Assembly (NCBI RefSeq): GCF_004331675.1
Contig: NZ_SJSN01000006.1
Location: 240,161-304,160 of the forward strand
Direction of reading: 5' to 3'
Length of the DNA stretch: 64,000 bases
Source: Pedobacter frigidisoli
GTDB lineage: Bacteria > Bacteroidota > Bacteroidia > Sphingobacteriales > Sphingobacteriaceae
The translations under genes and the position numbers were made by a program. The notes beneath the pieces were generated by a model that worked only from the letters and a program-made list of their open reading frames with translations, was not told the DNA's origin and did not search any database. Each line of letters begins with the position of its first letter. Position 1 is the first letter of the stretch. Below, in pieces: positions 55,158 to 64,000 of the stretch.

Positions 55158-57179
55158 TTATTGTAAATACTCTAATGCTTCCTCAACAGTTCTAACTGGC
55201 AGCTGGCATACTTTATTTCGGCAAATATAAACTTTTGTTTCGTTGCTTTGCTTACCTTTTAACAGCGGCAAGTTACTTTTTGTTCCACCTAATGTAATTT
55301 TGTTTGGAATATAATGATTGCTTAACTCCAGCTTAATTAAATCGGTTTCTAAACCGGTTATGGCAATTTCGTTTATCCCGTAAACTTCGTTAAGCAATTG
55401 AATGGCCCAGTTTGAATAGGCAGAGCCGTAGGTTTTTATTTTTGGATGAACGGCTGCCAACATTTCCTCAGCTTTTTCTGTATAACTTTCTCTATCAAAC
55501 AACAAACCCAATTTTTTAAGATTTTGTGCCATCGTCGAATTGGAAGCAGGAATTACATTATCCATTACCTCATGCTTGCGAGCGATTAAGCTTTCACTTT
55601 CTGCCGAGGTATAAAAAAACATCGGCGTTTCATCATCCATAAAATTGGCCAATACGTAATCAGTTAAACTTTTGGCCTCTTCTAACCATTTTTCATCAAA
55701 ATCATATTCGTATAAGGCAATAAGCGCTTCTATAAAAAATGCATAATCATCCAAAAAGCCAGTTATTGATGCTTTTCCATTTTTGAAGTTACGGTATAAA
55801 CCTCCATTAGGCGACTTTAAATTGTTTAGCATAAATTTTGCTGCAGCTGATGCTTTTTGATAATAATGATCATGATTTAAAACTTGAGCTGCATCGGCCA
55901 ACGCCTTAATCATCATTCCATTCCAAGCGGTTAGGCACTTATCATCTAAGCCAGGTCTAATTCTTTTACTTCTTGCTTCCAGTAATTTCACTTTTGCCAA
56001 TTTCACTTTATCGTAAAGTGTTGACGCATCAATTTTATATTTAAAAATCAGATCATCGTCTGCAATAGTCTTCCTTAGAATGTTGGTCTGCTCCTCTTCC
56101 CAATTCCCATCTTCGGTAACATTATAGTATTCGCCAATTAAATCGGCATCATCACCTAAAACCTTATCAAACTCATGTTTTCCCCAAACACAAAATTTTC
56201 CCTCAACGCCCTCACTATCGGCATCTAAGGCCGAATAAAACAAATCATCAGGAGAAGTCATTTCATTAAATACCCAATCTATAGTTTCTACTACAGTCTG
56301 TTTAAAAGAATCGAATTTTGTGCATTGGTAAGCTTCGGTGTACAAACTGATGAGCTGAGCATTATCGTAGAGCATTTTCTCGAAATGGGGAACATGCCAT
56401 TTATCATCAACCGAATAACGGGCAAAACCACCGCCAATTTGATCATAAATTCCTCCGCGACTCATTTCCTCAAGCGTATGACAAACGGCTGTAAAAACCG
56501 ATTCATCATCTTTTAGAAATCCATACCTTAAAAGGAAAATCCAGTTATTAGGTAATGGAAATTTTGGGGCACGGGTATATCCACCGAATGTAATATCAAA
56601 ATGGCGTTTCCAAGGATCTATTATTTCTGTTAAATGTTCATCAGTATATTCTTCATTTGTAGTCGATGGAATTATTTTTTCGCTATCGCGGATACCTGAC
56701 GTTAATCTTTCTGCATATTGAATTGCTTTATCGGGTTCATTCGCCCACAAACCAGCAACATTCTCCAAGATATTGATCCAATCGTTTTTTCTAAAATACG
56801 TTCCACCGTAAATTGGACGCTGATCTGGCAAACAAATACAATTTAACGGCCAACCGCCGCTTCCCGTCATCAATTGAATGGCATACATATAAATTTGATC
56901 GATATCTGGTCGCTCCTCTCGATCTACTTTGATGCAAATAAAATGTTGGTTCATTACTTCTGCCACTTCGTGATTTTCGAAACTTTCGCGTTCCATCACA
57001 TGGCACCAATGGCAAGCTGAATAGCCAATGCTCACCAAAATTAATTTGTTTTCAGCTTTGGCTTTTGCTAAAGCTTCCTCGCCCCACTCATACCAATGAA
57101 CGGGATTATAAGCATGTTGCAATAGGTATGGCGATGAAGCGTTGATTAAACTATTAGGCTCTAGATGTGTGTGTGACAT
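55158..57179 (-). CDS. Thioredoxin-domain protein of the YyaL/SPATA20 (DUF255) family
   Basis: 673 residues. The N-terminal thioredoxin domain ([31 protein letters not shown] with CHWC active-site pair, then [11 protein letters not shown]) is followed by a long six-hairpin-like helical domain (~180-600). This is the full architecture of the family; glycosidase-like activity of the second part is not shown. It is probably a cytoplasmic or periplasmic redox-related protein. It is co-transcribed with the SlyD-type gene. Confidence 0.92.
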   Translation of the reverse strand: MSHTHLEPNSLINASSPYLLQHAYNPVHWYEWGEEALAKAKAENKLILVSIGYSACHWCHVMERESFENHEVAEVMNQHFICIKVDREERPDIDQIYMYAIQLMTGSGGWPLNCICLPDQRPIYGGTYFRKNDWINILENVAGLWANEPDKAIQYAERLTSGIRDSEKIIPSTTNEEYTDEHLTEIIDPWKRHFDITFGGYTRAPKFPLPNNWIFLLRYGFLKDDESVFTAVCHTLEEMSRGGIYDQIGGGFARYSVDDKWHVPHFEKMLYDNAQLISLYTEAYQCTKFDSFKQTVVETIDWVFNEMTSPDDLFYSALDADSEGVEGKFCVWGKHEFDKVLGDDADLIGEYYNVTEDGNWEEEQTNILRKTIADDDLIFKYKIDASTLYDKVKLAKVKLLEARSKRIRPGLDDKCLTAWNGMMIKALADAAQVLNHDHYYQKASAAAKFMLNNLKSPNGGLYRNFKNGKASITGFLDDYAFFIEALIALYEYDFDEKWLEEAKSLTDYVLANFMDDETPMFFYTSAESESLIARKHEVMDNVIPASNSTMAQNLKKLGLLFDRESYTEKAEEMLAAVHPKIKTYGSAYSNWAIQLLNEVYGINEIAITGLETDLIKLELSNHYIPNKITLGGTKSNLPLLKGKQSNETKVYICRNKVCQLPVRTVEEALEYLQ

Positions 57180-57283
57180 GAGATTTTGATTATCAATTTT
57201 AAATCGTAAAGCTATTAATTATCTACAAAGCTGTTCTGTTTTAGTTTTTGTTTTTATACTTTAGTTGGAAATCTATACAATTA

Positions 57284-58267
57284 ATGGAAATAGCCAAAAA
57301 CGATTTATTTAGTGCTATAAAAGAGATTATTGTTCAATCTCGTTTTAAGATATTTCGAGTGGCAAACGCTGCGCTACTAGAATCTTATTGGCAAATTGGA
57401 AAGTTGATTGTTGAGGATGAACAGCAGGGAAAGCTAAGGGCTGATTACGGAAAGGAAACCTTGAAAAATCTGTCTAATCATTTAACACGAGAGTTTGGAA
57501 AAGGATTTGATGAACGTAATTTGAACAATATGCGAGCATTTTATAATGCTTTCCCAATTTGGTACGCAATGCGTACCGAATTGAGCTGGACACATTACCG
57601 TCTTTTATCAAGACTTGATTCAGAAGAAAAAAGGAATTTCTATATTAATGAGAGTATTGCTTCAAATTGGAACAGCAGAGAACTACAACGACAAATTAAT
57701 TGCTTATCATTTGAAAGAGCACTAACAGAACCTAAAGAAAACAAACTAAAACCGAATATTCAAGATTACATTAAAGATCCATATATTTTTGAATTCCTAG
57801 GTCTAAATCCAGACACTAAAAATACAGAAAGAGACTTAGAATCTGCCATTATTAATCATCTACAAAAATTCTTGCTTGAATTTGGTAAGGGGTTTGCGTT
57901 TGTTGCTCGTCAACAACACATTGTAACTGACACTTCTGATTTCTTTATAGACTTAGTGTTTTATAATTACATTTTAAAATGTTTTGTCATCATCGATCTT
58001 AAAACTACCAGTTTAAGCCACCAGGATATCGGGCAGATTGATATGTACGTTAGAATGTATGATGACTTAAAGCGGAATGATGGCGACAACCCAACAATCG
58101 GCCTATTGCTTTGTACAGAAAAAGATGAAACGATAGTAAAATACTCAGTTTTAAACGATAAAAATCAATTATTCGCCAGCAAATACCTATTGTACCTACC
58201 TAAAGAAGAAGAATTAAAAGCCATAATCGAAGAAGATAGACAACGTTTCGAATTAGATAATTTATAA
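57284..58267 (+). CDS. YhcG/DUF1016-type nuclease
   Basis: About 327 residues from ATG 57284; a TTG 36 bp upstream would add 12 residues with a poor fit. N-terminal helical YhcG domain with ESYWQIGKLIVEDEQQG and ELSWTHYRLLSR; C-terminal PD-(D/E)XK-like domain (~210-310) with SDFFIDLVFYN and VIIDLKT, where aspartate takes the place of the more common glutamate. Homologues are linked to phage defence or DNA repair, but no role is shown here. It lies 2 bp before the epimerase gene, an unusual partner. Confidence 0.88.
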   Translation: MEIAKNDLFSAIKEIIVQSRFKIFRVANAALLESYWQIGKLIVEDEQQGKLRADYGKETLKNLSNHLTREFGKGFDERNLNNMRAFYNAFPIWYAMRTELSWTHYRLLSRLDSEEKRNFYINESIASNWNSRELQRQINCLSFERALTEPKENKLKPNIQDYIKDPYIFEFLGLNPDTKNTERDLESAIINHLQKFLLEFGKGFAFVARQQHIVTDTSDFFIDLVFYNYILKCFVIIDLKTTSLSHQDIGQIDMYVRMYDDLKRNDGDNPTIGLLLCTEKDETIVKYSVLNDKNQLFASKYLLYLPKEEELKAIIEEDRQRFELDNL

Positions 58268-58269
58268 TT

Positions 58270-59367
58270 ATGAAAATCACCCATACCGAAATATATCGCT
58301 TTAGCATCCCGATGGAACCTTTTGTGATTGCAACAGGAACCATGCATTTTGCCCAGAATGTATTAATTAGAATTTACACCGATGCAGGAATTCACGGAAT
58401 TGGAGAATGTTCTGCATTCCCGATGATTGTTGGAGAAACGCAAGATACCTGCATTGCAATGGCAAAAGATTTCGCCGCAATTCTGAAAGGCAAAGATCCT
58501 CTAGAAATTCCCGAAAGAATGAACGATTTATTGGGATATGCAGATCATAACGGCACGATAAAAAGTGCTTTCGACATGGCACTTTTCGACATTGCCGCCA
58601 AAGATGCTGGCTTGCCATTATATAAATTTCTTGGCGGCACGAAGAGAACCATCGAAACTGATATGACGATTGGTATTGATACACCCGAGGGAATGGCTAC
58701 TACTGCATTAAAATACCAAAGCAAAGGTTGCAGAATTATAAAGATAAAACTTGGCAAAAAAGTACACGATGATATTGAACGCGTAAAACAAATACGTGAA
58801 GCTGTTGGTGAGGAAATGACTTTACGTTTAGATGCTAACCAAGGTTGGAGCTTCGATGATGCCTTATTTGCTTTGGGCGAACTTGCAAAATATAACATTG
58901 AGTTTTGCGAACAACCTATGAGAACTTGGTATGATGATAAATTACCCGAATTAAATGTAAATTCTCCCATTAAATTAATGGCAGATGAAAGTTGCTATAA
59001 CCATCACGATGCCAGAAAGCTGATCAATAGTCAATCTACCACCTATCTAAACATCAAATTTTCTAAATCTGGTGGAATTTTAGAAGCGCAAAAAATTCAT
59101 GAAGAAGCTTTGCAAACTGGGGTAAAATGCATGATTGGTAGCATGCTCGAAAGCAGAATTGCCCTGAGTGCTAATCTACATTTCGCTTATGCCAGTCCGA
59201 ATGTGGAGTTTTTTGATTTAGATACCGCACTCTTGGGGCATCTGGTTGATCCTTGTGTTGGTGGATTAACTTACAACGGTTATTTTCTTGATGTTCCCGA
59301 AGAAATAGGAATTGGCGCAGAAGCTGATGAGTTTTTCTTGGAGAAATGCGAAAGTTGGATAATATAA
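58270..59367 (+). CDS. Dipeptide epimerase (enolase superfamily, L-Ala-D/L-Glu epimerase type)
   Basis: 365 residues. N-terminal capping domain and TIM barrel with catalytic lysines in IIKIKLGKK and NIKFSKSGG, and metal-binding acids in RLDANQGW, CEQPM and MADESC. The pattern is that of dipeptide epimerases, which recycle peptidoglycan peptides (L-Ala-D-Glu to L-Ala-L-Glu). Specificity for other dipeptides is possible. It follows the YhcG-type gene by 2 bp. Confidence 0.9.
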   Translation: MKITHTEIYRFSIPMEPFVIATGTMHFAQNVLIRIYTDAGIHGIGECSAFPMIVGETQDTCIAMAKDFAAILKGKDPLEIPERMNDLLGYADHNGTIKSAFDMALFDIAAKDAGLPLYKFLGGTKRTIETDMTIGIDTPEGMATTALKYQSKGCRIIKIKLGKKVHDDIERVKQIREAVGEEMTLRLDANQGWSFDDALFALGELAKYNIEFCEQPMRTWYDDKLPELNVNSPIKLMADESCYNHHDARKLINSQSTTYLNIKFSKSGGILEAQKIHEEALQTGVKCMIGSMLESRIALSANLHFAYASPNVEFFDLDTALLGHLVDPCVGGLTYNGYFLDVPEEIGIGAEADEFFLEKCESWII

Positions 59368-59510
59368 TCCCCCTAGTCCCCTAAGGGGGAACTAACGGCA
59401 AAGTGGAAATAGCATAAACAATATAAATTTACGTTAGAAATTCAAGTTCCCCTTTAGGGGCGGAGGGGTTAAACGATGGAAATGAAATCCCCCTCTGGGG
59501 GATGGGGGTT
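59368..59510. repeat. CCCCCTAAGGGGGAAC-type inverted repeats
   Basis: ATCCCCCTAGTCCCCTAAGG near 59369 and AGTTCCCCTTTAGGGGCGGAG near 59447 are inverted copies, followed by CCCCCTCTGGGGGATGGGGG. The same family appears at 19950-20070. Confidence 0.8.
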
Positions 59511-59511
59511 A

Positions 59512-60375
59512 TTAGTTTCTCATTTTTTCCAATGCCAAACTATCTCCATTAAAAGCATTAAAATCTACAATATGGCCAATGCCGTTAATTTTTGCCTTAT
59601 CAGAATGTTGCCAGAATTTCCACCGGCTTTTATCGAGCCTAAGTTTGGGCTGATAATAATGTGCTATCCAAAGTGGGTATTCATCAAAACGGTCGACTAA
59701 ATAATCTTCGTAAAATTTTAAACCTGTGTAAATAATCGGTCTAACTTTAGTTTTCACCTCTACGTAGTTTAAAAAATCGGCAAGTTCTGCCCGCATTTTT
59801 AAAGGCGAGACACCATCTAAACTTTCGATATCCACAACAGGAGGTAGATCTCCTTTTTCTATATTTACCACCTGCAAAAAAAACTTGGCTTGCGTTTTTC
59901 CATCTTTTTTTGGTCTGAAAAAGTGGTAGGCACCACAGATTATTCCAGCTTTTGGCGCCTCTCTCCAATTGCGTTGAAAATAAGAATCTACCAGCATAAT
60001 GCCCTCAGTTGCCTTAATAAACGCAAAACGGATACTTACATCATCCTCTTTCATTTCCTTAACTTTTTGCCAATTTATTTTTCCCTGATAGTAAGAAACA
60101 TCAATCCCATGGATACTGTATTTCTTGGGAATTTTGATATTAAAACTTTTGTAGGTACGATAATTTGGATCTTGTCCCCAATCTTTTACCCACCGCCAAG
60201 TAGCCACAAAACCTTTCAACACATAACCATAATAAAACGGCGAAAGCAAAATGAGTAGCAAGCCAGCGATCGCAATTTTCCATTGCATTGAGAAAGGCTT
60301 CGATTTCTTTTTACGTGATGTAGGTTTTCTTGCGATTGGTTTTCGTACAATAGGTTTTTTATTATCTGGTGGCAT
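59512..60375 (-). CDS. Glycoside hydrolase family 25 lysozyme-like protein
   Basis: About 287 residues from ATG 60375 (MPPDNKKP); the 20 residues upstream of this are not conserved-looking. A basic N-terminus and one membrane segment (WKIAIAGLLLILLSPFYYGYV, split here: IAIAGLLLILLS) precede a GH25 domain with HGIDVSYYQGKINW, AFIKATEG, YHFFRP and PVVDIE, the acidic catalytic residues. Probably an inner-membrane-anchored muramidase acting in the periplasm. Confidence 0.92.
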   Translation of the reverse strand: MPPDNKKPIVRKPIARKPTSRKKKSKPFSMQWKIAIAGLLLILLSPFYYGYVLKGFVATWRWVKDWGQDPNYRTYKSFNIKIPKKYSIHGIDVSYYQGKINWQKVKEMKEDDVSIRFAFIKATEGIMLVDSYFQRNWREAPKAGIICGAYHFFRPKKDGKTQAKFFLQVVNIEKGDLPPVVDIESLDGVSPLKMRAELADFLNYVEVKTKVRPIIYTGLKFYEDYLVDRFDEYPLWIAHYYQPKLRLDKSRWKFWQHSDKAKINGIGHIVDFNAFNGDSLALEKMRN

Positions 60376-60619
60376 AAGATATTTGAAGCAGCTAAGTTGA
60401 GGAAAATGTGGGGAAATAAAAAAAGCAGGCAACAAACTAAAACATGCTATTAAAAAAATCTACTTTTTAAAAAGGGCGATTAACTTTTACATGAAATGCT
60501 TTTAACAATAACCCGATTACGGTTCCTAGTAAATCTTTTCATATAACAAAGAAATATTCAGGAAGACAAAAACATCTCATGCTATATACGGTTATTTATT
60601 TAATCCTAGTTGAAATAAC

Positions 60620-60967
60620 ATGAGTTTAAATAATAAACAAATATTAGAAAAGGCAAATGCAGCGATTTCCGCAGGAGATCATGAGGGCTTTCTAGCGTTA
60701 TGCACTGATGATACCGAGTGGACTTTTGTTGGCGATCAAACCCTAATTGGCAAAGAATCTGTCAGGGCTTACATGAAAATCGCCTATCTAGAGCCGCCAA
60801 TATTTGTAGTAGAAAAACTAATTGCTGAGGATGAATTTGTTACGGCTATTGGCACAATTAATTTAAAAAATAATGATGGGCAAACAGTTGAATACGCCTA
60901 TTGTGATGTATGGCAATTTAGTAATGGCAAGCTCTTTAAGTTAACGGCATTTGTAATTTCGGCTTAA
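60620..60967 (+). CDS. SnoaL-like/NTF2-fold protein
   Basis: 115 residues, one NTF2-like domain: ANAAISAGDHEGFLALCTDD, TEWTFVGDQTLIGKESVR and YCDVWQFSNGKLFKLTAFV at the usual positions. Such small proteins may be enzymes or binding proteins; the specific role cannot be told. It stands alone with no visible operon partner. Confidence 0.88.
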   Translation: MSLNNKQILEKANAAISAGDHEGFLALCTDDTEWTFVGDQTLIGKESVRAYMKIAYLEPPIFVVEKLIAEDEFVTAIGTINLKNNDGQTVEYAYCDVWQFSNGKLFKLTAFVISA

Positions 60968-61090
60968 ATTACTATTCATCAGCTTATAATCTAGAAATCT
61001 CTCTAATAATCTTTACAAAACATCCCCCCAAATTCTCCCGTCAGTAAGAAATCTATTGCTTTTTACTACTTTTACGCCTCAAACAAAGGC

Positions 61091-62317
61091 ATGTTCAAGC
61101 TCATTTTAAACACATATAAAACGTCTTTCAGTGGTTTAAGTCGCGAAACTTGGCTTTTGAGTATTGTGATGATGTTTAACAGATGTGGCAGTATGGCCGT
61201 ACCTTTTATGGGTTTGTACGTTACCCAAAGCTTACATCGATCGGAAATGGATGCAGGTTTAATTATCACCCTGTTCGGTGTCGGTTCAATTTTGGGTTCT
61301 GCAGTAGGCGGAAAACTCACAGATATGATTGGCTTTCGACCAGTGCAAATTTTATCATCAATAATTGGCGGCTTGCTGTTTATCTTATTCTCATCAATAA
61401 CCAATTTTTCCACCTTGTGTATTCTTGCAGTTGTCATTAGCTTTTTTTCTGAGGCATTTCGACCTGCAAATTTTACAGCGGTTGCACATTACGCTACGGA
61501 AAACACCATTACCAGATCCTATTCATTAAATAGATTAGCAGTAAATATCGGTTGGTCAGTTGGAATAAGCTTGGCTGGAATTATTGCCTCAATTAATTAT
61601 AAGCTTCTATTTATTGTAGAAGGTGGCGTAAGTATAGTGGTAGGATTACTAATTTTATCTTTTTTACCAAGGGTTAAAGGTTTTATAAAACTGGCTAAAG
61701 AAAACGCTACCAAACACGTAATAATGAAACCATGGAAAGATGTATTCTATGTAAAATTTATTTTGCTCACTACAGTTTTCATTACCTGCGCCTTTTTAAT
61801 GTTTCGGGTTGTGCCCGTTTTTTTTAAGGAACAATGGCATATCGATGAATTCGCAATCGGGCTAATTATTGGACTGAACGGCGCCGTGATTGCGTTATTC
61901 GAAATGATTATGATTAATAAAATTGAAGCGAAAAGATCTCCAATGTTTTTTATCATAATCGGCGCTGTATTCTTTGCCATTTCATACATCATGCTTACTG
62001 CACCGATAAGTTTTCACATTGCTACAGCAATCATTGCCATCATTATTTTTACTGGCGGCGAAATGTTTGCATTGCCCTTTATAAACACAATTGTAATTAA
62101 TAGGAGTAACGAACATAATAGAGGATTATATGCCGCTGGCTATACTTTAAGTTGGTCTGTTGCACAGGTTATTGGGCCTTATACAGGGTTTTTAGTAGCA
62201 AGGAATTTAGGATATAATTGGCTTTGGTTAGCTCTTGCCTGCATGCTTTTATTATGTGCTTGGGGCTTTAGCGTATTAAATAAAAAGCAAACCAAATCCA
62301 TATTGGAAACAATTTAA
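61091..62317 (+). CDS. Major facilitator superfamily transporter
   Basis: 408 residues with 12 predicted membrane segments and the MFS signature after segment 2 (GSAVGGKLTDMIGFRPV, similar to G-x-L-a-D-r-x-G). Early residues (SRETWLLSIVMMFNRCG) are typical of drug/efflux-type MFS members. Substrate unknown. It ends convergently with the GH43 gene and shares a terminator with it. Confidence 0.9.
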   Translation: MFKLILNTYKTSFSGLSRETWLLSIVMMFNRCGSMAVPFMGLYVTQSLHRSEMDAGLIITLFGVGSILGSAVGGKLTDMIGFRPVQILSSIIGGLLFILFSSITNFSTLCILAVVISFFSEAFRPANFTAVAHYATENTITRSYSLNRLAVNIGWSVGISLAGIIASINYKLLFIVEGGVSIVVGLLILSFLPRVKGFIKLAKENATKHVIMKPWKDVFYVKFILLTTVFITCAFLMFRVVPVFFKEQWHIDEFAIGLIIGLNGAVIALFEMIMINKIEAKRSPMFFIIIGAVFFAISYIMLTAPISFHIATAIIAIIIFTGGEMFALPFINTIVINRSNEHNRGLYAAGYTLSWSVAQVIGPYTGFLVARNLGYNWLWLALACMLLLCAWGFSVLNKKQTKSILETI

Positions 62318-62354
62318 ATTCAGCTTGAAAACCAAAGTAATTCAAGCTGAATTT
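62316..62354. terminator. Bidirectional terminator between MFS and GH43 genes
   Basis: AAATTCAGCTTGAA (62316-62329) and its complement TTCAAGCTGAATTT (62341-62354) form a perfect 14-bp stem with an 11-base loop between convergent genes. Confidence 0.92.
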
Positions 62355-62357
62355 TAA

Positions 62358-63344
62358 TTATTTAACTTTTTGTGCCTTAACACCTTCATTAGTAATCTTA
62401 ACTGGAAGAATATTTCCATCAGCATCAAATTTCATCTCATCGATGCAGGTTACACGATGGTTACCATCGGTTTCTGTTAACGGTCTACGATGATAAACAA
62501 TATAATAAGCACCCTTTTTCTCATTGATAATTACTGAATGGTGCCCTGCTCCTGTGGCAATTGTAGCATCCTGTTTTAATATTTTCCCCACTCTTTTAAA
62601 AGGACCAAATGGAGAATCGCTCACAGCATAAGCTACGGAATAATCTGGGCCAGTCCACCCACCTTCGCTCCACATAAAATAATATTTACCATTTCTGATA
62701 AACATATACGGACCTTCTACATAATTATCTGGCGTTATTTCCTTAAAAGTAGTTCCATCGGCAAAAGGCACAAAACCAGAGAAATCGTTATTTAACTTTG
62801 CGATATTGCAATGTCTCCAGCCACCGTAAATAAGGTAGTATTGTCCATCTTTATCCTTAAACACAAATTGATCAATCGGTTGTGCACCGTTATGAAATTT
62901 ATCTACCAAAGGTTTTCCTAAATGATCTTTGTATGGCCCTTCGGGTTTATCGGCGACTGCAACACCAATTCCGCCAATTTCACTATCACTTTGAATGTCG
63001 TTAGCACCAAAAAACAGGTAATATTTCTTGTCTTTTTGAACAATTGCTGGTGCCCACATGGCTTTATTTGCCCATTTAACTGCTGCAGTATCCAAAATAT
63101 GTGGATGCTTTTTCCATTTCACCAAATCAGTAGAGGAAAAGGCATCTAAAAAAACCTGCTCTTTGTATTTGGAAGAATATGTGGGGTAAACCCAATATTG
63201 ATTGTTAAAGATAGCAACATCTGGGTCGGCGTACCAACCTTGAAATATTGGGTTTCCAGATTGCTTAATCGTTTTACCACTTTGCGCAAAAGAAGTTAAG
63301 CCTGATAAAAGTAAAAGAGATGAGAATAGGTATTTCATGCCCAC
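62358..63344 (-). CDS. Glycoside hydrolase family 43 protein, secreted
   Basis: 328 residues with a signal peptide (YLFSSLLLLSGLTSFAQ). The five-bladed propeller shows the GH43 acids: Asp in WYADPDVAIF, Asp in PIDQFVFKD and Glu in VEGPYMF. Targets of the family include arabinan and xylan; which one cannot be told. It acts outside the inner membrane. It stands apart from other polysaccharide-use genes in this window. Confidence 0.92.
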   Translation of the reverse strand: MGMKYLFSSLLLLSGLTSFAQSGKTIKQSGNPIFQGWYADPDVAIFNNQYWVYPTYSSKYKEQVFLDAFSSTDLVKWKKHPHILDTAAVKWANKAMWAPAIVQKDKKYYLFFGANDIQSDSEIGGIGVAVADKPEGPYKDHLGKPLVDKFHNGAQPIDQFVFKDKDGQYYLIYGGWRHCNIAKLNNDFSGFVPFADGTTFKEITPDNYVEGPYMFIRNGKYYFMWSEGGWTGPDYSVAYAVSDSPFGPFKRVGKILKQDATIATGAGHHSVIINEKKGAYYIVYHRRPLTETDGNHRVTCIDEMKFDADGNILPVKITNEGVKAQKVK

Positions 63345-63704
63345 AATTTAGGAAAAAATATGATGTTTAGAAACTGATAAGTTCAAATGCCTTTTTGGAA
63401 AGCAATTACAGTGGTGCTTTGGCATCGACAGTCCCGCCCCCGTTTCTGCCGATGAAATATCGGCATTACACTTCGGTCGGGTTTAGGTGGCGCAGCTAGG
63501 AAAATTATTTAAGGTTGCAAATTGCAAACCTAAACCATTTAAATGAGGGGATTTTAATTTCGGGTTTTGTGGGAACAAGTTTTGCAAAAGAACTTCAGTC
63601 CTTAATTATTAAACCCGACAGCAACGGCAGCCTCCGATTTTTTCTATCGGAGCTACAGAGTATGGCGGGACTAAAAAATCCGATGGAAAACTAAATGCTC
63701 ATTT
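63345..63704. repeat. Gap with elements of the AAACCCGA...GCGGGAC family
   Basis: At 63421-63487 a GTCCCGCCCCCGTTTCTGCC / GGTCGGGTTTAG arrangement with GATGAAATATCGGC; at 63610-63675 AAACCCGACAGCAACGG, an inverted CCGATTTTTTCTATCGG and GGCGGGAC. The two copies face each other. The group II intron end begins just beyond. Confidence 0.72.
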
Positions 63705-64000
63705 ATCGAGTAGGAAGATAGGGATTAGTTCCCTATCTGTCCTCTCACACCACTGTACGTACCGTTCGGTATACAGCGGTTTGCTAGAATAACTTCGTTT
63801 GGTGTGTCGTTTTCCAATAGTAATAATTTGCGAATCCATCTAGTCCAAGGCCAATAAAGAACTTCTTGTCGAGGGTTGTAAGTAATGTCGGGCTGTTTGC
63901 AGTCCTACAGTACCCCTTACGGGTATTAGACAACTGATAAGCCCTTGACTTTACTACACCCATCTTCATTAAATTCCGCGCTCTACCCGTTATACTCTTC
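63705..64000 (-). mobile_element. 3' end of a group II intron, truncated by the window edge
   Basis: On the minus strand, after the maturase stop, a domain V-like hairpin (63779-63750; CCGCTGTATACC ... GGTACGTACAGTGG) and a domain VI-like hairpin (63738-63716; AGATAGGGA with TCCCTATCT) follow in the expected order. The 3' boundary is placed near 63705 (minus-strand CTCGAT) by similarity and is not exact. The rest of the intron lies to the right of the window. Confidence 0.85.
63784..64000 (-). CDS. Group II intron reverse transcriptase/maturase, C-terminal end
   Basis: The frame is open to the right edge, so only the last ~72 residues are visible; an ATG at 63969 is an internal methionine. 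The sequence SRAYQLSNTRKGYCRTANSP and the ending LDGFANYYYWKTTHQTKLF are typical of the maturase C-terminus. The protein helps the intron splice and move. Its reverse-transcriptase motifs lie outside. Confidence 0.85.
   Translation of the reverse strand, partial: KSITGRARNLMKMGVVKSRAYQLSNTRKGYCRTANSPTLLTTLDKKFFIGLGLDGFANYYYWKTTHQTKLF

Overview
The window looks like chromosomal DNA of a low-GC Bacteroidota bacterium, most probably a Sphingobacteriaceae member such as Pedobacter. The evidence is type IX secretion genes (gliding-type C-terminal sorting domain, PorP/SprF), Bacteroidota families (DUF4290, DUF4254, DUF4397, DUF2975, short primary sigma factor, Bacteroidota-type AMP nucleosidase) and several promoters of the TTTG-N19-TAnnTTTG type. 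The genus is inferred, not proven.

Layout. 1-4.5 kb: the end of a giant surface adhesin with its PorP/SprF partner, a repeat-rich gap and nhaA. 4.6-14.8 kb (minus strand): a type I restriction-modification island reading hsdM, hsdS, a 2.9-kb repeat array holding two copies of a small GIY-YIG nuclease gene, hsdR, and a split HipA-like pair (kinase first, N-terminal subdomain second). It carries visible lesions: an in-frame stop in hsdR, no ordinary start codon for hsdM, and a nonsense codon in one nuclease copy. 15-25 kb: housekeeping genes (PolX-like, DUF4254, GT9, SixA, DUF4290, murA, a cystathionine beta-synthase-like enzyme, dprA). 26-33 kb: an S41 protease operon, a LolD-type ATPase, and a membrane protein/winged-helix/DUF4173 cluster. 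33.5-41 kb: sucC, a tandem array of four DUF2975-type membrane proteins with an XRE regulator, rpoD, a frameshifted ABC ATPase and AMP nucleosidase. 41-50 kb: tig, clpP and clpX (with a four-helix-bundle gene inserted), tRNA-Leu(UAG), a Gre-like factor, a nitroreductase and an ABC-F ATPase. 50-53 kb: secreted and lipoproteins and an ECF sigma factor overlapping a transmembrane/beta-barrel protein. 53-54.6 kb: a tandem repeat array split by a MITE-like insertion. 54.6-63.3 kb: SlyD-type PPIase, thioredoxin-domain protein, YhcG-type nuclease, dipeptide epimerase, GH25, MFS and GH43 genes. The right edge is the 3' end of a group II intron on the minus strand.

The gaps are unusually rich in dispersed inverted repeats of several families (GTCATTCTGAG, GTCATTGCGAGG, CCGCAGATTCGCAGATT, AAACCCGAC...GCGGGAC). 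The most interesting parts are the R-M/HipA-like island, the pairing of GIY-YIG genes with one repeat family, the DUF2975 array, a nested-hairpin leader before the DUF4290 gene and the MITE-like element. All assignments come from reading the sequence and recalling families; no database search was made.
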